A stretch of 64,000 bases of DNA from Apostichopus japonicus (GCF_037975245.1 NC_092565.1:4277499-4341498), one strand, 5' to 3'. Numbered from the stretch's first letter, positions 1-14,136 are shown. Made by a program: numbers and translations. The notes: a model not told the origin generated them from the sequence alone.

Positions 1-555
1 CTACTCAATGGAAAATGGAAAACGTTGCCGTTCAGATAACACTGAGCTAGCATAAAATATAATCTACAGATTTTATTTTGACGCATGTGTGTTATAAGTT
101 AACGCACGTTACACAAATTACAGTACATTGTTCACTTGGAGGTTTGTTTTTAAGCGACTAATTTGCCTCCAAAAACATTTATTTTGCAATATTATTATGA
201 TTATGCATACCCTACTGACTATAATGTACCTTAAATTTGCATTTATGCTTTTGGCCATATATAATTTTGATCAAGTCATGAATCTTTTTACATGTGTCTC
301 TGCATTCCATTTTCGAAAAACCAAATGAGGATACAACGCTGTTTCCACGACCGAATTTGCAAACTATTGACATCCACATTGACAATCCGACATGTACGTC
401 GAAATTTAGTAGTCCCAAAAGTCATGATGTCAGCTGCATGCCTCATTTTTATCATTTCTGATGTGATATTGGTGCAGACAAAAAGCAAAAGATTGTTGTT
501 GGGTTTTTTGGGGGGTTTATTTTAATTTATTTTGGATACAACTTATCTTCCTTTA

Positions 556-685
556 AGAGTCTGTACACAAAACTGGTCAGTACACAAAACTGAGTTCTGA
601 GTTAAAAGTTAAAACTGTTACAAAAGTTAAAAAAGCTAAAAAGTTAAAACTGAGTTAAAAGAGTTCTGTACATAAAACTGGTCAG
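556..685. repeat. Cryptic simple repeat with outer direct repeats
   Basis: The motifs GTTAAAA and ACAAAACTG(GTCAG) recur many times. The block is bracketed by near-identical copies of a CTGTACAYAAAACTGGTCAG string at about 561-580 and 666-685. No coding potential was seen. Confidence 0.5.
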
Positions 686-3600
686 ATTGTCACAAATTCA
701 CTGCAAATTGCCAACTTACAGGAATAAGAACTGGTAACAGATAATGTGACAGATATATGACACATATAGTGAAAGAAAACATTTCATAGCGCATGTTCAA
801 ACACTCCTGCCTCATATTCATATTTCATACTAGTTCTTCGGATGTTGAAAGGTAAATCATTACAGGGCGATAACCTTGTTCTAAATCCAGCAAATAGAAC
901 ACAGCATGCCATCTGCAACGGCCTCACATGACACATATATGAATATTCTTCAAAGGCTTACCTTTCCCTCTCTAATGCAAAACTCACTTTTCCTCCTCGA
1001 ATGTGAGACACTTTGAATATATCTGCTCACCTGTCAATGTACTTTGAATTTAAGACTTCGTCAAAATGTCAGAAAACAATCCCAAACTTCTCCAAATTTC
1101 AAATTGAAAAAAGACAAAATTCTCCGCAATAAAACAGGACATGCAATTTTCATTGCCAGAGGTATGCAGTAAATATTACAACGACGACGTCAAATTTTTT
1201 GACACACTCGGCCGCCGTCCCCTCCAATGCATGCCATTATGAACAGTGTTATGCAGTTAGGTGAGTATAATGTTACAACGTGCTTTATAGATATATATGT
1301 GTGTGCGTATAATTTGGCTCATGAATGTATCATGTAGCACACGTTCTGTGGACGGACAGGTACTTATGTAAATTAGCACACCATACTTCAACACAGTGCA
1401 GTGACACACAAATAAAGTCTGATTTGGGGAGGCATAAAATGCACATAATGAAACTTGCAGACTGCAACTTTGATTTATCTTGTATCTTTCAGTAAACAAA
1501 GAGACAGTTCGTGCATTAATACAGGGATATATATTCCACTGGTAGACAATATAGCAATTACATAAAGAAGGGGGAGGGAGGGGGATCAACACTGTTAAAT
1601 TGGAAAGCCCATCTCAAATATCTTGTTCCTAACTTGAGATATAATGGTTTGAATAGAACCCATTTTTGATTGGCTAACCACCCGGTTCTTCCCTGAAGTA
1701 GATTACAGAACAGTAGTTGGTCTGTGATGTATATAACTGTCGTCAGAAAAGCTTTACATTCCTAGATTGTAATCTTCTTGTTGAATATTCATATATTCTT
1801 TATACTAAACGCTATGAAGATGTGGTTTTGACAGACAGACGGCAAAAAAATTCTGGCATTTTCATGAAGCGATCAAATTTCAGCCACCTGAATATATATC
1901 CCCTTAAAGATCATCAGTATTTGGGCTCAAAGTTTAGTACATTATAAAAATTACTTAAAAGTTTTCAAAATTACTTTCCTAAGGGTTCTGCTCGCCCAAC
2001 ATATTCCCTGCCAGTGAGATTGTTAAAATTGACAAGTCAATTTCCCAGTGTACCGGGTATATAATTACTGTAAAAGTGGCAGTAAAATTATGCTAGTTGA
2101 AAACTGGAGCATGGTTGACCATTCTTATTATTAGATGATTATTTGACTTCTAGCATATTTTGAGCATACTACTGATGGCTTTTAACTCTTTACAGAGCCC
2201 TGTATGTGCAGTTGGGTGCTTCATGAGTACAACCGTCAGAGAATAACATACCGACTACGCAGCTTATTTTCGCTATGCAAATTGACATGCAAATTATGTT
2301 AATTATTTGTATGGTATTCTTGGTACGAAGAATCTTGCCATTATTATAATAAAACAATTACTATTAATGGTTTCTCTTTCAATAGGACACCTTTGGGATT
2401 TTTGCGTAACGTGCAATGTCCTCTGAATTCAAAGAGGCTTTGCGGGAAATACTAAAAAGGGAGGATGCGGGGGGGAGGGGGAGTGGGGGGAATATAAGGA
2501 AATACCATCTGATTTAGCTAATAGTAAGGAATATTGGGCTACAATGGGATATAATCCATTTATAAGTAGTTTTAGAAACTTTTATTATTAATTTTAGTAT
2601 GTTCTTCAATGAATCTATATAAGTTAAAATGTCACAAAGCCTGTAATCACAGACTTATCCTTCCTTTCATTCTATCATGATTGGTAGAGCTTCAGTACTA
2701 GACTATATATAGCTAGATGACATGAACAACTCATCTAAAATTTAAAGTATAAAAGTTACACCCAACACCTTCCCTGAGTCCTGAGTCACATCTCACCAGT
2801 ACAAAGTCCTCCTTTTGTGAAATATATGGCTTTGGAAGCTTAAAAGCTTCTTCTTTACGTTTTTCTTTTTTGCTATAGAATGATCTTTCAATCTAACATC
2901 TATGTGTAACAAAATTGCAGATAAATGGTTTTTACATGCTATAAAGAAAATTCAATTCAGTTGCCATGGTGATGTCACACACTGTTGGTGTCTGCGCTGC
3001 AATGACTGCAGACCACAATTGCTTTGTGTTCAAGTGGTTATGAAGGCGATCAAACTAATTGAGCTATAAAGTCATTGGAGAAGGCCTGGGCCTCTATTTA
3101 TAATACTATTTATCCATTTTACCTATTTTCTACAACCTTAGGGTGAGTACTCTCAACAGTTTCATCAGATTGAAAATACGTATGCGCTATCTGAATGAAA
3201 ATTTTCTTGCCCACTTTTGATCACATTTTATTTTTTAAGAAATGTAACCCACTTACTTCTAGTTGTCAAATCTGCCACTTGTATACATGTGAATAATCAT
3301 AATACTTTCTGTATCGATGAATGAATTTGACACGGTCATATTTTCCGCTTGCATGACTGCCACGATGACACCACACGCTATGACTGTCTGCTTTTCACAG
3401 AACGACCACCCACTGACTGACACTGTACTTGCAAGTGTCATACCTATTGTAATCAACTTTATTACTCATGAATATTTGCACATTTCAAAGAGTCCAAGAA
3501 TTTCTGTGCTTCTTTTTGTTTCATCAGGATTACGTAGTTTTTGCTTTTAAGGTTTATTTGACTTTAGAAGGTTACGGATTGCTGGAAAGAGTTAGCAATT

Positions 3601-5452
3601 GGTTGCAATATACCTCCAGAAGTCTGTTTGATATAGATGCAGGTAGTATTATATATTTATCATAGATGAAGTGTAATATACAGTAGTATGTCCCTACATA
3701 TCTGTATGCATTTCCTACATATGGGCATTAAAGTTGTAAATTTACAGACATAGCAAACCCTACATGTTATATCTGTACAGTTCATTACACATTTCTACCA
3801 ATTACCTTACTAGTTTGCAGGCATACAGAACAACTTGCCCAATACATACTGTATGTTTGCCTATTAAGCAATACTATACTTCACTGAGTCACATGCTGTA
3901 CATGTTATTCTTACTGACACACAAGCAGACCTGTACATAATCTTGTATAGTACTTAGATTCAGGTATGTCACCAATATTGTATTTTCTGCTTCAACTTTA
4001 CTTGTCAGTCACCATGGGACAATGGTGGCATACAGTTCTGAAACTCAATAAAACTTACTGATACCTTCTGTACAACCTTTGAAGACTTAAAACTAGGGGA
4101 AGCATATGATGCTTCTTCCATCCAGCTCTGGTAACAGAAAATTGAACCTTCTTTGCCCCCTACATATGTTCCATGATGTGCACATACTTGTACCGTTGAG
4201 ATTTTGTTCCCCTGCCCCTGCCCAAATGGTCTGCTTACCATGCAATTGCCCCCTCACACTACTCTTGGAATTCTGGTGCCACCACTGCTTTAAACTGCAG
4301 TAACTGCAGTTAACACTCTACTTGAACTTTGAAGTTGAAGACTGGACATAGCCTAGAGGCCTAGGCTAATCATTGAAGTTGAATCATAATTATGCCTCCC
4401 CATGTGTAGTGCCTAGATGTAAGCTACAATATGACTTGACAGAACAGGAACACCTTACACCACAAGTAAACATAGGAGGCTGAGGCTTACCTGACTGGTA
4501 CGACTTAACGTTATAATGGCAGCCAATGGTGGTACTGGCACACTAACAGTAACAGTTGCAACTATAACTAGTAGTATAACACTGACCTGTCCATCCTAAC
4601 TTAGGCTCCATTAATATGGCATTATTATCGCTAAACAAATCACATGAAACTTACAATTTAGAAAGTGTTCCTGCAAAAGCAGTTGCATTTCTCCAGTGAC
4701 GAGTAACTTCCTTGACCTCCCGAGTGTAAAAGTAGTACTTGCAGAGCCACTTGTACAGCCTTTGCACTTTATTCCGTCTGCTAGGCCCACTACGTATTAG
4801 GAGTGTGTTTACATCAAAACCCCGACAGCGCGCTATCAGGAAACGTGAACCTTAGCACTATCCTTGGACTACATGTAACAGTAAACAGTACGGCACAGCT
4901 GTTAGTGAACGCAATGTAATTATAGAGAGCTCGTTATCGATCTGCAGACAGGTCTACGTGAAAGTGAGAGCGAAAAGAGATGGCGCTACGTGTCAAAGCA
5001 AGCCAGAGCCGTATATAGAGAAATATCAGGCTCTGAAGAAGGCATCAAATTCCACTTGTGAATCTACCCTAAACTACACTTACATATTGCTTTAAAGATC
5101 ATGTTAAAGGATGAAACAAATTTTAGCAGAATTGTTTTAGTCTTGCTGTGTCTTAGATCCCAGATAAACGACAAATTTGAGGGCTTGTAACATGGAAGTC
5201 GGTGATTTGCTTTCCAAAGTGTGCGTTTGTGTGTGTTTGTGGAGCAGGGGAAGGGGGACGAGGGTAGTGGGTATATATTACTACATTTCTATCTTCAGTG
5301 GACTTTTTTTTAAATTGTGGCTTTTTAAGATGAAATTTCAACAGGAAAACTTTCAAGTTTTAGCTTTTCATTTTGACCATTGGGGAGGGTGGGGGGGAGG
5401 TGGAATTTAAAAAAAAGAGCGATGTACATTATTGCTTGTGTGGGGACACAGA

Positions 5453-5571
<119 letters not shown>

Positions 5572-6338
5572 ACTTAAATATTTTCCCATCGCTTGCTGTT
5601 ATGTACATTGTAGCATTACGAGGCCTTCTTTATAGAGGGGGTCAGAAATTCCCCCACACCCCCCCGACCCATACACCCTTCACACACTCCACTTCATAAA
5701 GTGACGTTAAGAAATTAGTGCACATCTAGTTGTGTACGTCTCATCTATTTATTTACAAAACTCATTTTTTGTACAAACATTTATTTTACATATTTCCAGT
5801 ACAGTGAAATAGATTTGACATTTTCTTCAAACTATTTTTGTGTCATGAACAAGTCACTTTAAAAGTCTTGTCCCATTATGACAATTGTTGGTGACAATTA
5901 TTTTAGTTTTCAGAAGTAGGCTTAATAAATTGTCTTAACATCCTGTAGTGGAGATGGTTTCAATATGATGTTCAGCCTCGTTAGCAGTTATATTCTGTTT
6001 ACCTTTTACCTCTCTCACATGACATACTGAAGAATAAATTTCAACAAAGCTGGAAGTTTAAGGTACTTAGAACCAAAGATTGAAAATATATTACGCAAAA
6101 TTACAAAAGAAATGTTTATTATATTAACTTAAATTATTTGGCACATAGAGTAAGACTAGCAGTACTTATTCATTTGTTTATATGGAATCTCTGAAACGTT
6201 GAAAATGATTCTCTTTAAGCATTTTATTTTACTGCGAACATTTTCATGTCTTTCAGTAAATATTCAACAACAACAAAATGTGTACCAAAATATGTCATAA
6301 TATCGTCTAAAACAGAACGAAACGATTGGCTATGATCC

Positions 6339-6613
6339 CCCAGCAAATACAAAACGTTATCATAACATTTTTAAAAGAGCCTCTAAAATATGTTTTTATA
6401 ACGTTAAATGTGGTGTTATAAAAACGTCGGCATAACGTTTTTATGGGATATTTATGTTATATTAATGTTATTTTAATGTTTTAATGAAAAATGTTTTGAA
6501 ATAATAGCCTGAAAACGTTTTCGTGACATATTTATTACACCACAAATAACATTATCAAAACAAAAAACGAAACGTTTTAATAACGTTTTAAAAACGTTTT
6601 TGTGTTTGCTGGG
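6339..6613. mobile_element. AACGTT-rich MITE with CCCAGCAAA termini
   Basis: The 275-bp segment starts with CCCAGCAAATACAAAACGTT and ends with the inverted counterpart (GTGTTTGCTGGG). AACGTT/AAACGTTTT motifs are scattered through both arms, so it can fold on itself. There is no coding capacity, so it would be non-autonomous. I could not define an unambiguous target-site duplication, so the superfamily is left open. Confidence 0.65.
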
Positions 6614-7645
6614 TGATATAACCTACACCTCTTCCCTCTCAACCCCCTCACCAATTACTTCACCAATCGCATCTGCGCCCCTACCTCCCCCACGCACACC
6701 CACCCCCACCCCATTTACACTACCGTCTCAAAAAGAAGTCAGTATACCGTTTATAGCTCCATGGGTATACCAACTACCTAAAGAATCCTGTCAGATGGTG
6801 GTTTTCATAGCCAAAGATGTGTTGTTTATTTATAGAATTAGAGGGCGATATATCTTATTATTGTTCAGAGCCCACTGGCGTCGATGCCGATTTATAGAAT
6901 CGCTTTGTGCAAGTATAGGGAGATATTTCTAATACCCAGTCCATGGACTAAATCATCAATGCTGCTCTCAAATATGATAGACAGTGCAATAATGGCCTGC
7001 AGTCTCCTAGAATACTTCCTCATTTAGACAGTTAATCGACACTCCTCGATATCCGGGGAATAACTTGGAAAGTCAAAACCTTTATACGATAAAGCTGTCA
7101 AAATTTCCAACAATTGTATAGAGTACTACATATTTGGGTACAATACTGATAACCTTTAACCTCTAGTATAAATAGCTACATAAAAGCTGTCCCACCTATA
7201 TGTGCAGTCTCCAGTTCATATTTGTCTCGTTTTTATAGGCCGTACTCGAAAAACGAGTATAGTTTAAGTCACAGCAGAGGCTCACAAAATGCTATAAAAA
7301 TGTTTAAAATCGTCACAACTTAATAATCAAACTAAACAATTATTTTTACAGTTACGGCAAAAGTATTTCCCCCTAAGTTAGCGCTTCCGTTGTCTCACAG
7401 AAACTCTCCCGAGTCCCTTGGAATAATACGTGGAGGGTCAGATCCTTACATAAAGTATATACTTTTGAAAAGTTAGAGCAGTTTTAAAGCAGACTTAAGT
7501 CTGGAGACTTGTAAATCCTCTATGATCTTTAAGTCATGATATAGACAGTAAACATATATATAAAATTTTGTAACAAGAAGAAAATACAATAGGATAAACA
7601 TTAAACACAGCCATTGTGACGTCATCAATTGCTACCAAAAATTGA

Positions 7646-7894
7646 TCACTGTTTCGAAATATCCTGTTCGTCAGAATCATCGATACTGTCTATTGGTTTG
7701 TTTAGTGTCACGTCAGAGGTCGCTAAGTTCCTCTTTCTTTTGATTTCGTCAGGAGTTATCCTGCGTCTCTGACTAAGGCCTAGTTTTTTCCTAATTTCGT
7801 CCCTTCTAGATCGGTAGTCAGCAAGTTTTGCCTGGTTCTTCTCGTGACTTTCCTTCCGCCATTTGATTCGACGGTTTTGAAACCAAACTTTGAC
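7646..7894 (-). CDS. NOTO: Not exon 3 (recognition helix and C-terminus)
   Basis: The acceptor ATTTCAG|GTC at 7894 is followed by VKVWFQNRRIKWRKE, the third helix, then a long basic segment (RSRRDEIRKK, RRRITPDEIKRKR) and an acidic tail ending DISKQ-stop. It encodes residues 233-314. The intron between homeodomain positions 44 and 45 is a common ancient homeobox intron position. Confidence 0.93.
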   Translation of the reverse strand, partial: VKVWFQNRRIKWRKESHEKNQAKLADYRSRRDEIRKKLGLSQRRRITPDEIKRKRNLATSDVTLNKPIDSIDDSDEQDISKQ

Positions 7895-10800
7895 CTGAAA
7901 TGAGATAATTAGAAACAAAATGGAATTGATACTCTTTTATGTATTATTAATTTTTTTTATAGAAGACTTAAATGTCAACCTAGCAATCTCTTCAACCAGA
8001 GATGATACTCAGACTTTTACCAGAACTGGTAATACGAAACAAAGCATACATTGTTCTGTATGAATTATATGCAGAACCACACCCCAACCGCCACATGCTC
8101 CCCCCCCCCCCCTCACCTCTCTAAAAATAGCAGTTGCATTCGAGAACCAGAGGCACATGTCACTCTGATGTATAAGAGTTCAAGTCAGAAAATGATCTCA
8201 AACCTCAACGACAAAAGTAATCTTCTATGTATTCCGTACCAGCCACTCCAGTTTAGAAAGGGTTCTTCTTCAACAATTCCTTACCATTTTTTTAGTTTCT
8301 AACATAGGACCTTTTTTAACTAACAAAATTGCCCTTTCTGGTAAAAACAAACAACAGAGTATACCTTCTAATTACAAATGTAGAGGAAGTGTTACCTTAC
8401 TTTTCATTAATTAAAAGAAGACAACCGTTCTAATTTATGGACTGGGGAAATATTTCAGGTCTTTCACAAAACTGGGGTAGCATATATACCCATGTGCTCC
8501 CTCACCCGGTTTCACCTCCCCCCCCCATCCCCGAATAGAAGGGTGAATTGCGCTAACAGTTCTGCCTTATTATGGTAATCCCCTGGACTAACCTGTGCCT
8601 CTGATAGTTGTAGCTCGGATGCCAGAACAAGCCTCTCTGTTCCAACCATGTACTGCTGTTCCTCAAATACCTTCTCCAATCGCTGTAGCTGTTCACTCGT
8701 AAAAATAGTTCGGACTCTTTTAGATTTTTCATGTACTGCTGCTGGGTTTAAACTCCAGGCTTCCATGTGTTGAGGTTGATCTGGATCTGAAAATATAGTT
8801 AATAACAAACAGTAAGTGCACAAATTATGTCACGTGGCTTGGAATACAAACTGAAGTCGCCCCATCTCTCTCATTTACGGAATATCATGCCGACGGTCAA
8901 CGACTGGTTCTTCCTAAAATATTTCCTCTTCTCGTAGGAACCCCACGCCTCATGATACTCCCCCCCCCCCCCGTTTCCTTCGCCTCTTAGGTAATTAATA
9001 TGTTATAAGTAAGGGACAAAATAACATTTTCACATGCCGTACAGGTCTTCCCGGACCCCGTGATCAATAAGGTGGGGGGGGGGGGCGGAAAATGCGGAGG
9101 AACCAGGGAAAATACGAGGGATAAAGAAATAACGGATTTTCATTATATGTCTGAAGGATGAATGTGAAGAGGACAAAAAGCCGGAACGAGGTGACAAAAA
9201 TGTTCCCGAAACCCGAACTGGATCTCGATTCCAGTGAGCCACGTCACAATCCTACCCCTTCACGCACACACCCACCTTTGTCCTTGAAAGTAGGTTTCCA
9301 TCGATGTATTACAAAAATTGTATGCCGATTACCATGGCAACGGTTAATCCTGAATTTAGGCCTACTACCACGAGCGTCAATCATGGGGTGGGGGCAGGGG
9401 TACACTGAATTGTGGGGGCACAAAATCATATTAATCCCTTACCCGGGTTTAGTGACTGACTCGTGTAGGCGCTACGCCTGTCAGGTTCATAATGACTCGT
9501 GTATCTCAAACATTTTGCTATGAGATTATAGTGGTTATTAATATTTCATTTATGTTGGAAGATTCAAGTAACGAGAGACAAAGTGAATGTGTTAAGATAC
9601 CAAACATGGCTTTTAAAATGTACTTTTGATACCATATGTGTGCACGATGTTGTTGACATCTGAATAACACAGACGATTTTATTCTTGTGTGCAAAGTTTA
9701 AGAGTGTTTCCGTTTTTTTTTTTTTTTGTTCAAGTTGCAATTTTATTAATCATGATAAAGGGCAGGCCTATAACTTACATCTTAATTTAACTCCAAAAAC
9801 TTGTCAGATGTGACTTTCGTTAAATATATTGATGACGGACATATCAATTCAGGGAACAAACAGAAGCAAACTTGAAGATTTGTAGATGTGATCCCCCCTG
9901 GACCCCGTCGGGGCCTTGCCTTTGGAACCCACCTCGTAAAGGCTTTGCGCCAAGGCTCTCGTCGCTCACAGTCATTCAGTGTTCAGTCATGTATGTCCCC
10001 CATACTTTTCAATTGGGATTGAAAATTTGACGCCCCTGCCTATACTAGAGATTTTTTATTTTATTTTATCCTTTTCCACAATTATGAAACTTGACTTACG
10101 CCATTCATCGCTTGTTGTTTCAATGATGAAACAACAACACCCGTTCTCCTGTATACTATACAGCTTCACTGAGTTATGAAAATATATAGTTACGCTTTTA
10201 ATTGTTGCATAGAATTGATACGTTTAAAGATAAACAACATCGCCTGTCTGTAAATGCTCTCTTCAAGTCAAATCATGCATCCGTCATTTGTAGTGTCATG
10301 CCACCCATGGGACTCCCAATAACAGAAGCAGTATACTAACGATCGATAGAGAAAACAACACCATTCCCGTATTTCATTTTCGATTTCCTTTCAAATCTAT
10401 TAAAATCAATTTGTAATCTATGCTCTAATCAAAGAACACCTTTACACACAAAAAAAGTATTGTTTCACATTATATTGCAGAAGCCGTCTTTTCTAAATGT
10501 TCTACTTTCATGAGTCATGATACGCGCATGTATTCTGTTTTTGGCAAGCGTTGATGCATACACATTCTGACACTGTTCAAGAGCTATTGTGAACAGATAT
10601 ATAGCCTAGGCTCGATATTTAGTGCACAATTATGTATAGGTGCCTATTCCTTAAGCCCTTTTTTCACCGATTGCAAATATTACTGTTAACCACGCGGCGT
10701 AATAATGCGCATTGATTTTGTCGAGTGATAGGTAAACCGTATTACGTCGGCTCAAAACCTTTCATTTAAAAAAAAAGAACCTTGTCAACTGTTTTGACCG

Positions 10801-13800
10801 TTTTGTGCTAATTACTTTGTCTCGCGCGTTGAAAATCCCACATGCTGAGAGTTAGTACTCACAAACCATAAAGCCAACGTGCTCTGCGCTAATAGTGAAT
10901 AGGAACAAAATGTTTGGGTATCGTCCTTTTAATAAGCTCTCTCATAATACTGGCTGCAGTCTGATTGGTCAACAAATAACATAACCGTACGATGTATAGC
11001 TTTTTGTTTTCTAACTGTTGCTTTTAAAATTAATTTCTGTGACAATATTGGAAGTTAAACGAAAATCAATATATGATTATTGTGACGTGAAGCTATGATA
11101 CCGATTTAAAGGTTAGTTCGAATTACATGTCAACAAGATCTCGGGTGGTTTTTCTCTTATCGATGCCGCGGCAAAGAATCTGTTCAGCCTACCTCCCGAA
11201 ATTCACTGATCTGGAAAGCAAAATAACAGCCCAGGATATTTTAATATAAATAACCACACATATGTTACAGCAAGGAGTTACAGTAACCGTAATAAATTTA
11301 GGCCACCGGAAGAAGAAAAATGTAAAAAAAAGTTGAAATAAGTTGAAACTATTAGACCCTTGTAATTCCAGTCCAACGCTTTCTATAACCCTATTGATTT
11401 TTGTTCTAGTAGTCGCCAACGGACTTATTAGTTTTAACAAAGTTATAAGTCCAATCTCGACATTATGGCGCAAATTTTTGTTTTAATTAGGCTATGAGGT
11501 ATAATCTGGTGAAAGTATATATATATATATAATATTATAATTAATAAAGACACGAAAATATAAGAATGACGTCCGAAAATTTGTATCCATGAAAATACAA
11601 GAACGTTAATCGTATAATTCACTAGTTGTTGATGAAATTCCAGTGTGAATCGGTATAAAACTTTATTTTGCTTTAAAGAGAATGTTAGCCATCAGCATGA
11701 GTTCATAGGGCGAAATGTGAAAATCTTTCTGGGATTTCTAGAATTTTAATTCTAGCAAAAGAAACGCCAAATAAAACCCTTTCCACTGCTCCTCTCTTCC
11801 AATGCTTTGGGGGGGGGGGGGGGTGGGGGTAGTAAATTCTTTTATGGTTCTAAAGCAAATTTCTAACTTCCACTAACTGAAGAAATACCGTTTGAGAAGA
11901 TAATAGTTCCTATTTGACATATAGTAAGTTGATAAGTGGATGCTGATTATTCTTTTATACGATAGGCCTACCCTATTAACTAACTAACTAACACACTCGA
12001 TAGTCTTTATATCATACTCTGTAATGAACTGCAGGCCTAACTATTACAAAACAAAGTCACGTCAAAATAGATTGTTATGACGTCATTAGCAGACCCATAT
12101 ACTCCGTCTGAGCTTTTAGCTTTTCTCTTAGAGAAAGAAACTGAACGATTACCAGAAGCTGCCGGGAAACTGAATTAAACAATAAAGATAATGATAATGT
12201 TAACAAAAGGCAAACACCCCTCTAAGTGTACCTTCCTCACACTTGAGGACTTCACACCTGTCTTTTGTGACGTATAAGGTCTATAGGTGCTGAGCCTGTC
12301 AATAATAGGAAGCAGTCTGTCAATGACCAGGGGTTGGTGTTGGTCTCTTAATAGTCTGAATAGGGGGGTATTGAGTATTGTAACCGAGCTAAGCCCAAAT
12401 AAATCGAAGTTTGTGTTTAGTTTCCGTGCTAATTGATAGCTGTAATGACACCCCACCTGAAATACCTTTCTCCTTCAAAAGAGGAAAGGTCCCCACCTGT
12501 ATTTCTCATTCTATCTTACTCCCTCAATAACAGGTTAGGGTCTTAAACAAAAATCTCCAAGAATCAGCGGAAAGTGGTTCGACTATTTACTTGAAGTGCT
12601 TTTCTCACCCACTTCAGTCTAATTGAAATTAAACATCTTATCGATGCCTGGAGAAGGAGAAATAGACAGAAGCTTAGCAGAGATGTTCTTTTGAAAACCA
12701 TTTGAAGAAAGGATTAAAACTAATCTCTTTTGATATTTCGTTAGGGGGTGAAAACCGGTCCCTACAAGACGAGAAGTAGGGTTATTAGTAATAGGCCATC
12801 CTCGGGTTATTATTTACTTCCTAATTGTGGAATAATGGGCAAGGTTTAACGAGAGAACTTAATCATGTACTTTGTATGCACACCTGTTTGGCACTATGTT
12901 ATACAGCTAGATTCTTGAATGCGTACCTGAGATAAATCGCAATTTGCAGCATGACCCCCGTTTTATTGTGTGCGTATAAACAACTGTAGCCTGAATTAAT
13001 ATAGTGTGAAGCGGGAGAAGAGCTGATGGGAGGAGAGGGGAGGTGAAGGAGGTCTTGAGAAACCATAAGTGGTATATACTTCCACACATTTTTCATAATA
13101 TAAAAACGTGTAATATTCAAGAAATTACGTTATTATTATTGCTGCAGATATGTTTGTATTTTTGTATTTTTTTTTATACAAGAAACTTTTGAATTTAGGT
13201 GAAAAAAAAAGTTAGACCGAGAGTGCTAAAAGGTACATAGAGGTTCCTTTTGGCACCAAATAGAGGGACAGTGGAGCCGGGAAGGGAGAGGGGTGGGAGG
13301 TTGTGCAAAACGTCAAAAGTGTCCCTTTCATAATCTTATAATGAAAAGTACGATACCCTTTACCATTTTGGAAAATGTAAAAACATTTTACTGAAAATGT
13401 GCCGTTTTGTTGGGAAAAACATCAATTTTAATACTGAAATTTTTGGTACAGAAAGCACAGAGTGTCCATTTTGTTGGCAGCTTGAATCCTTCAATTCAAA
13501 TCAAAGTCACATGTCCCACCGTCCTTCGAATATTGAGCAAGATGTGGTCTCAAAGATTGATTGCTACCCCTCCCACACCCCTCCTACCCCTCCACTCCAT
13601 AACGATGGGTCATACAACAGTATGGAGTACCTACCTTTGACGTCATCGCGTGATGGTCTTACATTCAGGCCGTAACTTCTCATCATCTCATCTTTAAACC
13701 GAGGAGCATCATGGGCCGCTCCATGAACAGGATAGCCCGTACCATCTGTTGCCTGACCGTGCACGTCCTTAATGAAGTTGAAGTTAGCAAACGGCCTCGT

Positions 13801-14136
13801 TCCGTGGGCTCGATCGACCAGTCCAGCTGTAAACGGCATGGCACGACATCGCTGTGGTTGAGAATGTTTCTTGTTAGCTTCAAACTTGTCATCTGAGAGG
13901 ATAGCCTCGATTGAGAACGATTTCACCTTTTGTGATTTTGCTGAATTTTTGAGGGATGATTTTCTGCCATGATGACGTATATCTGATGTCCTCCATGCGA
14001 CTCTCTGAGACGGGTTGTACCCCGGAAGACAGACCGAGGAACGATAGGCGGGACATGGGTATGGTGAGACAGGGGCATATATGGCAGCAGGGGTAGATGG
14101 TAACACCATACAGAGGTAGTCGGGACTGGCAAACAT
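7646..14136 (-). CDS. NOTO: Not/NOTO-class homeobox transcription factor (gene span, 3 coding exons)
   Basis: The coding sequence is the join of 13635-14136, 8593-8786 and 7646-7894 on the minus strand (502+194+249 nt = 314 aa plus stop). All introns are GT-AG and phases agree (1, then 0). The homeodomain spans about residues 189-248, with R193 at position 5, W236 at position 48 and the recognition-helix string VKVWFQNRRIKWRKE. The block QQYMVGTER in helix 2 is characteristic of the Not class. An eh1-like Groucho-binding motif, FSIEAIL, lies at residues 74-80, and a basic C-terminal extension follows the homeodomain. Not proteins are nuclear DNA-binding repressors: in chordates they specify the notochord/node, and in sea urchins they act in ectoderm/endomesoderm patterning. 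The ATG at 14136 opens the exon-1 frame and gives a typical Not N-terminus. The orthology call is strong; the developmental role in this species is inferred. Confidence 0.93.
8593..8786 (-). CDS. NOTO: Not exon 2 (homeodomain helices 1-2)
   Basis: The acceptor ATTTTCAG|AT at 8786 completes the Asp codon started in exon 1. The exon runs to the donor CACAG|GTTAGT at 8593 and encodes residues 168-232, including the start of the homeodomain (KRVRTIFTSEQLQRLE) through helix 2 and the turn. It ends exactly at homeodomain position 44. Confidence 0.93.
9328..9341. promoter_or_regulatory. RFX X-box-like motif in Not intron 1
   Basis: ATTACCATGGCAAC fits the X-box pattern RYYNYY-N(1-3)-RRNRAC at every position with a 2-base spacer. 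RFX factors bind such near-palindromes at ciliary and other genes. Function here is not shown; a motif of this size also occurs by chance. Confidence 0.35.
11809..11829 (+). repeat. Poly-G tract
   Basis: About 15 or more consecutive G, one T, then five more G. It may form a G-quadruplex. Several similar G or C homopolymers occur across the window. Confidence 0.7.
13635..14136 (-). CDS. NOTO: Not exon 1 (N-terminus with eh1 motif)
   Basis: Encodes residues 1-167 plus one base of codon 168. The N-terminus is Pro/Tyr/Ser-rich. FSIEAIL at residues 74-80 fits the eh1 repressor motif seen in Not-class proteins. The donor AAAG|GTAGGT is at 13635/13634. Just upstream on the minus strand a pyrimidine-rich stretch ending GTGTGTAG could be the acceptor of a 5' UTR intron, which I cannot confirm. 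Confidence 0.88.

Larger units (their letters stand above)
7895..13634 (-). other. Introns of the Not gene (0.7 kb and 4.8 kb)
   Basis: Intron 2 is 7895-8592 and intron 1 is 8787-13634, interrupted by exon 2. They contain poly-C/poly-G tracts (about 8101-8112, 8961-8972, 9073-9085, 11809-11829), a short TA tract at about 11515-11531 and an RFX X-box-like site at 9328. No additional gene was recognised. Confidence 0.6.
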
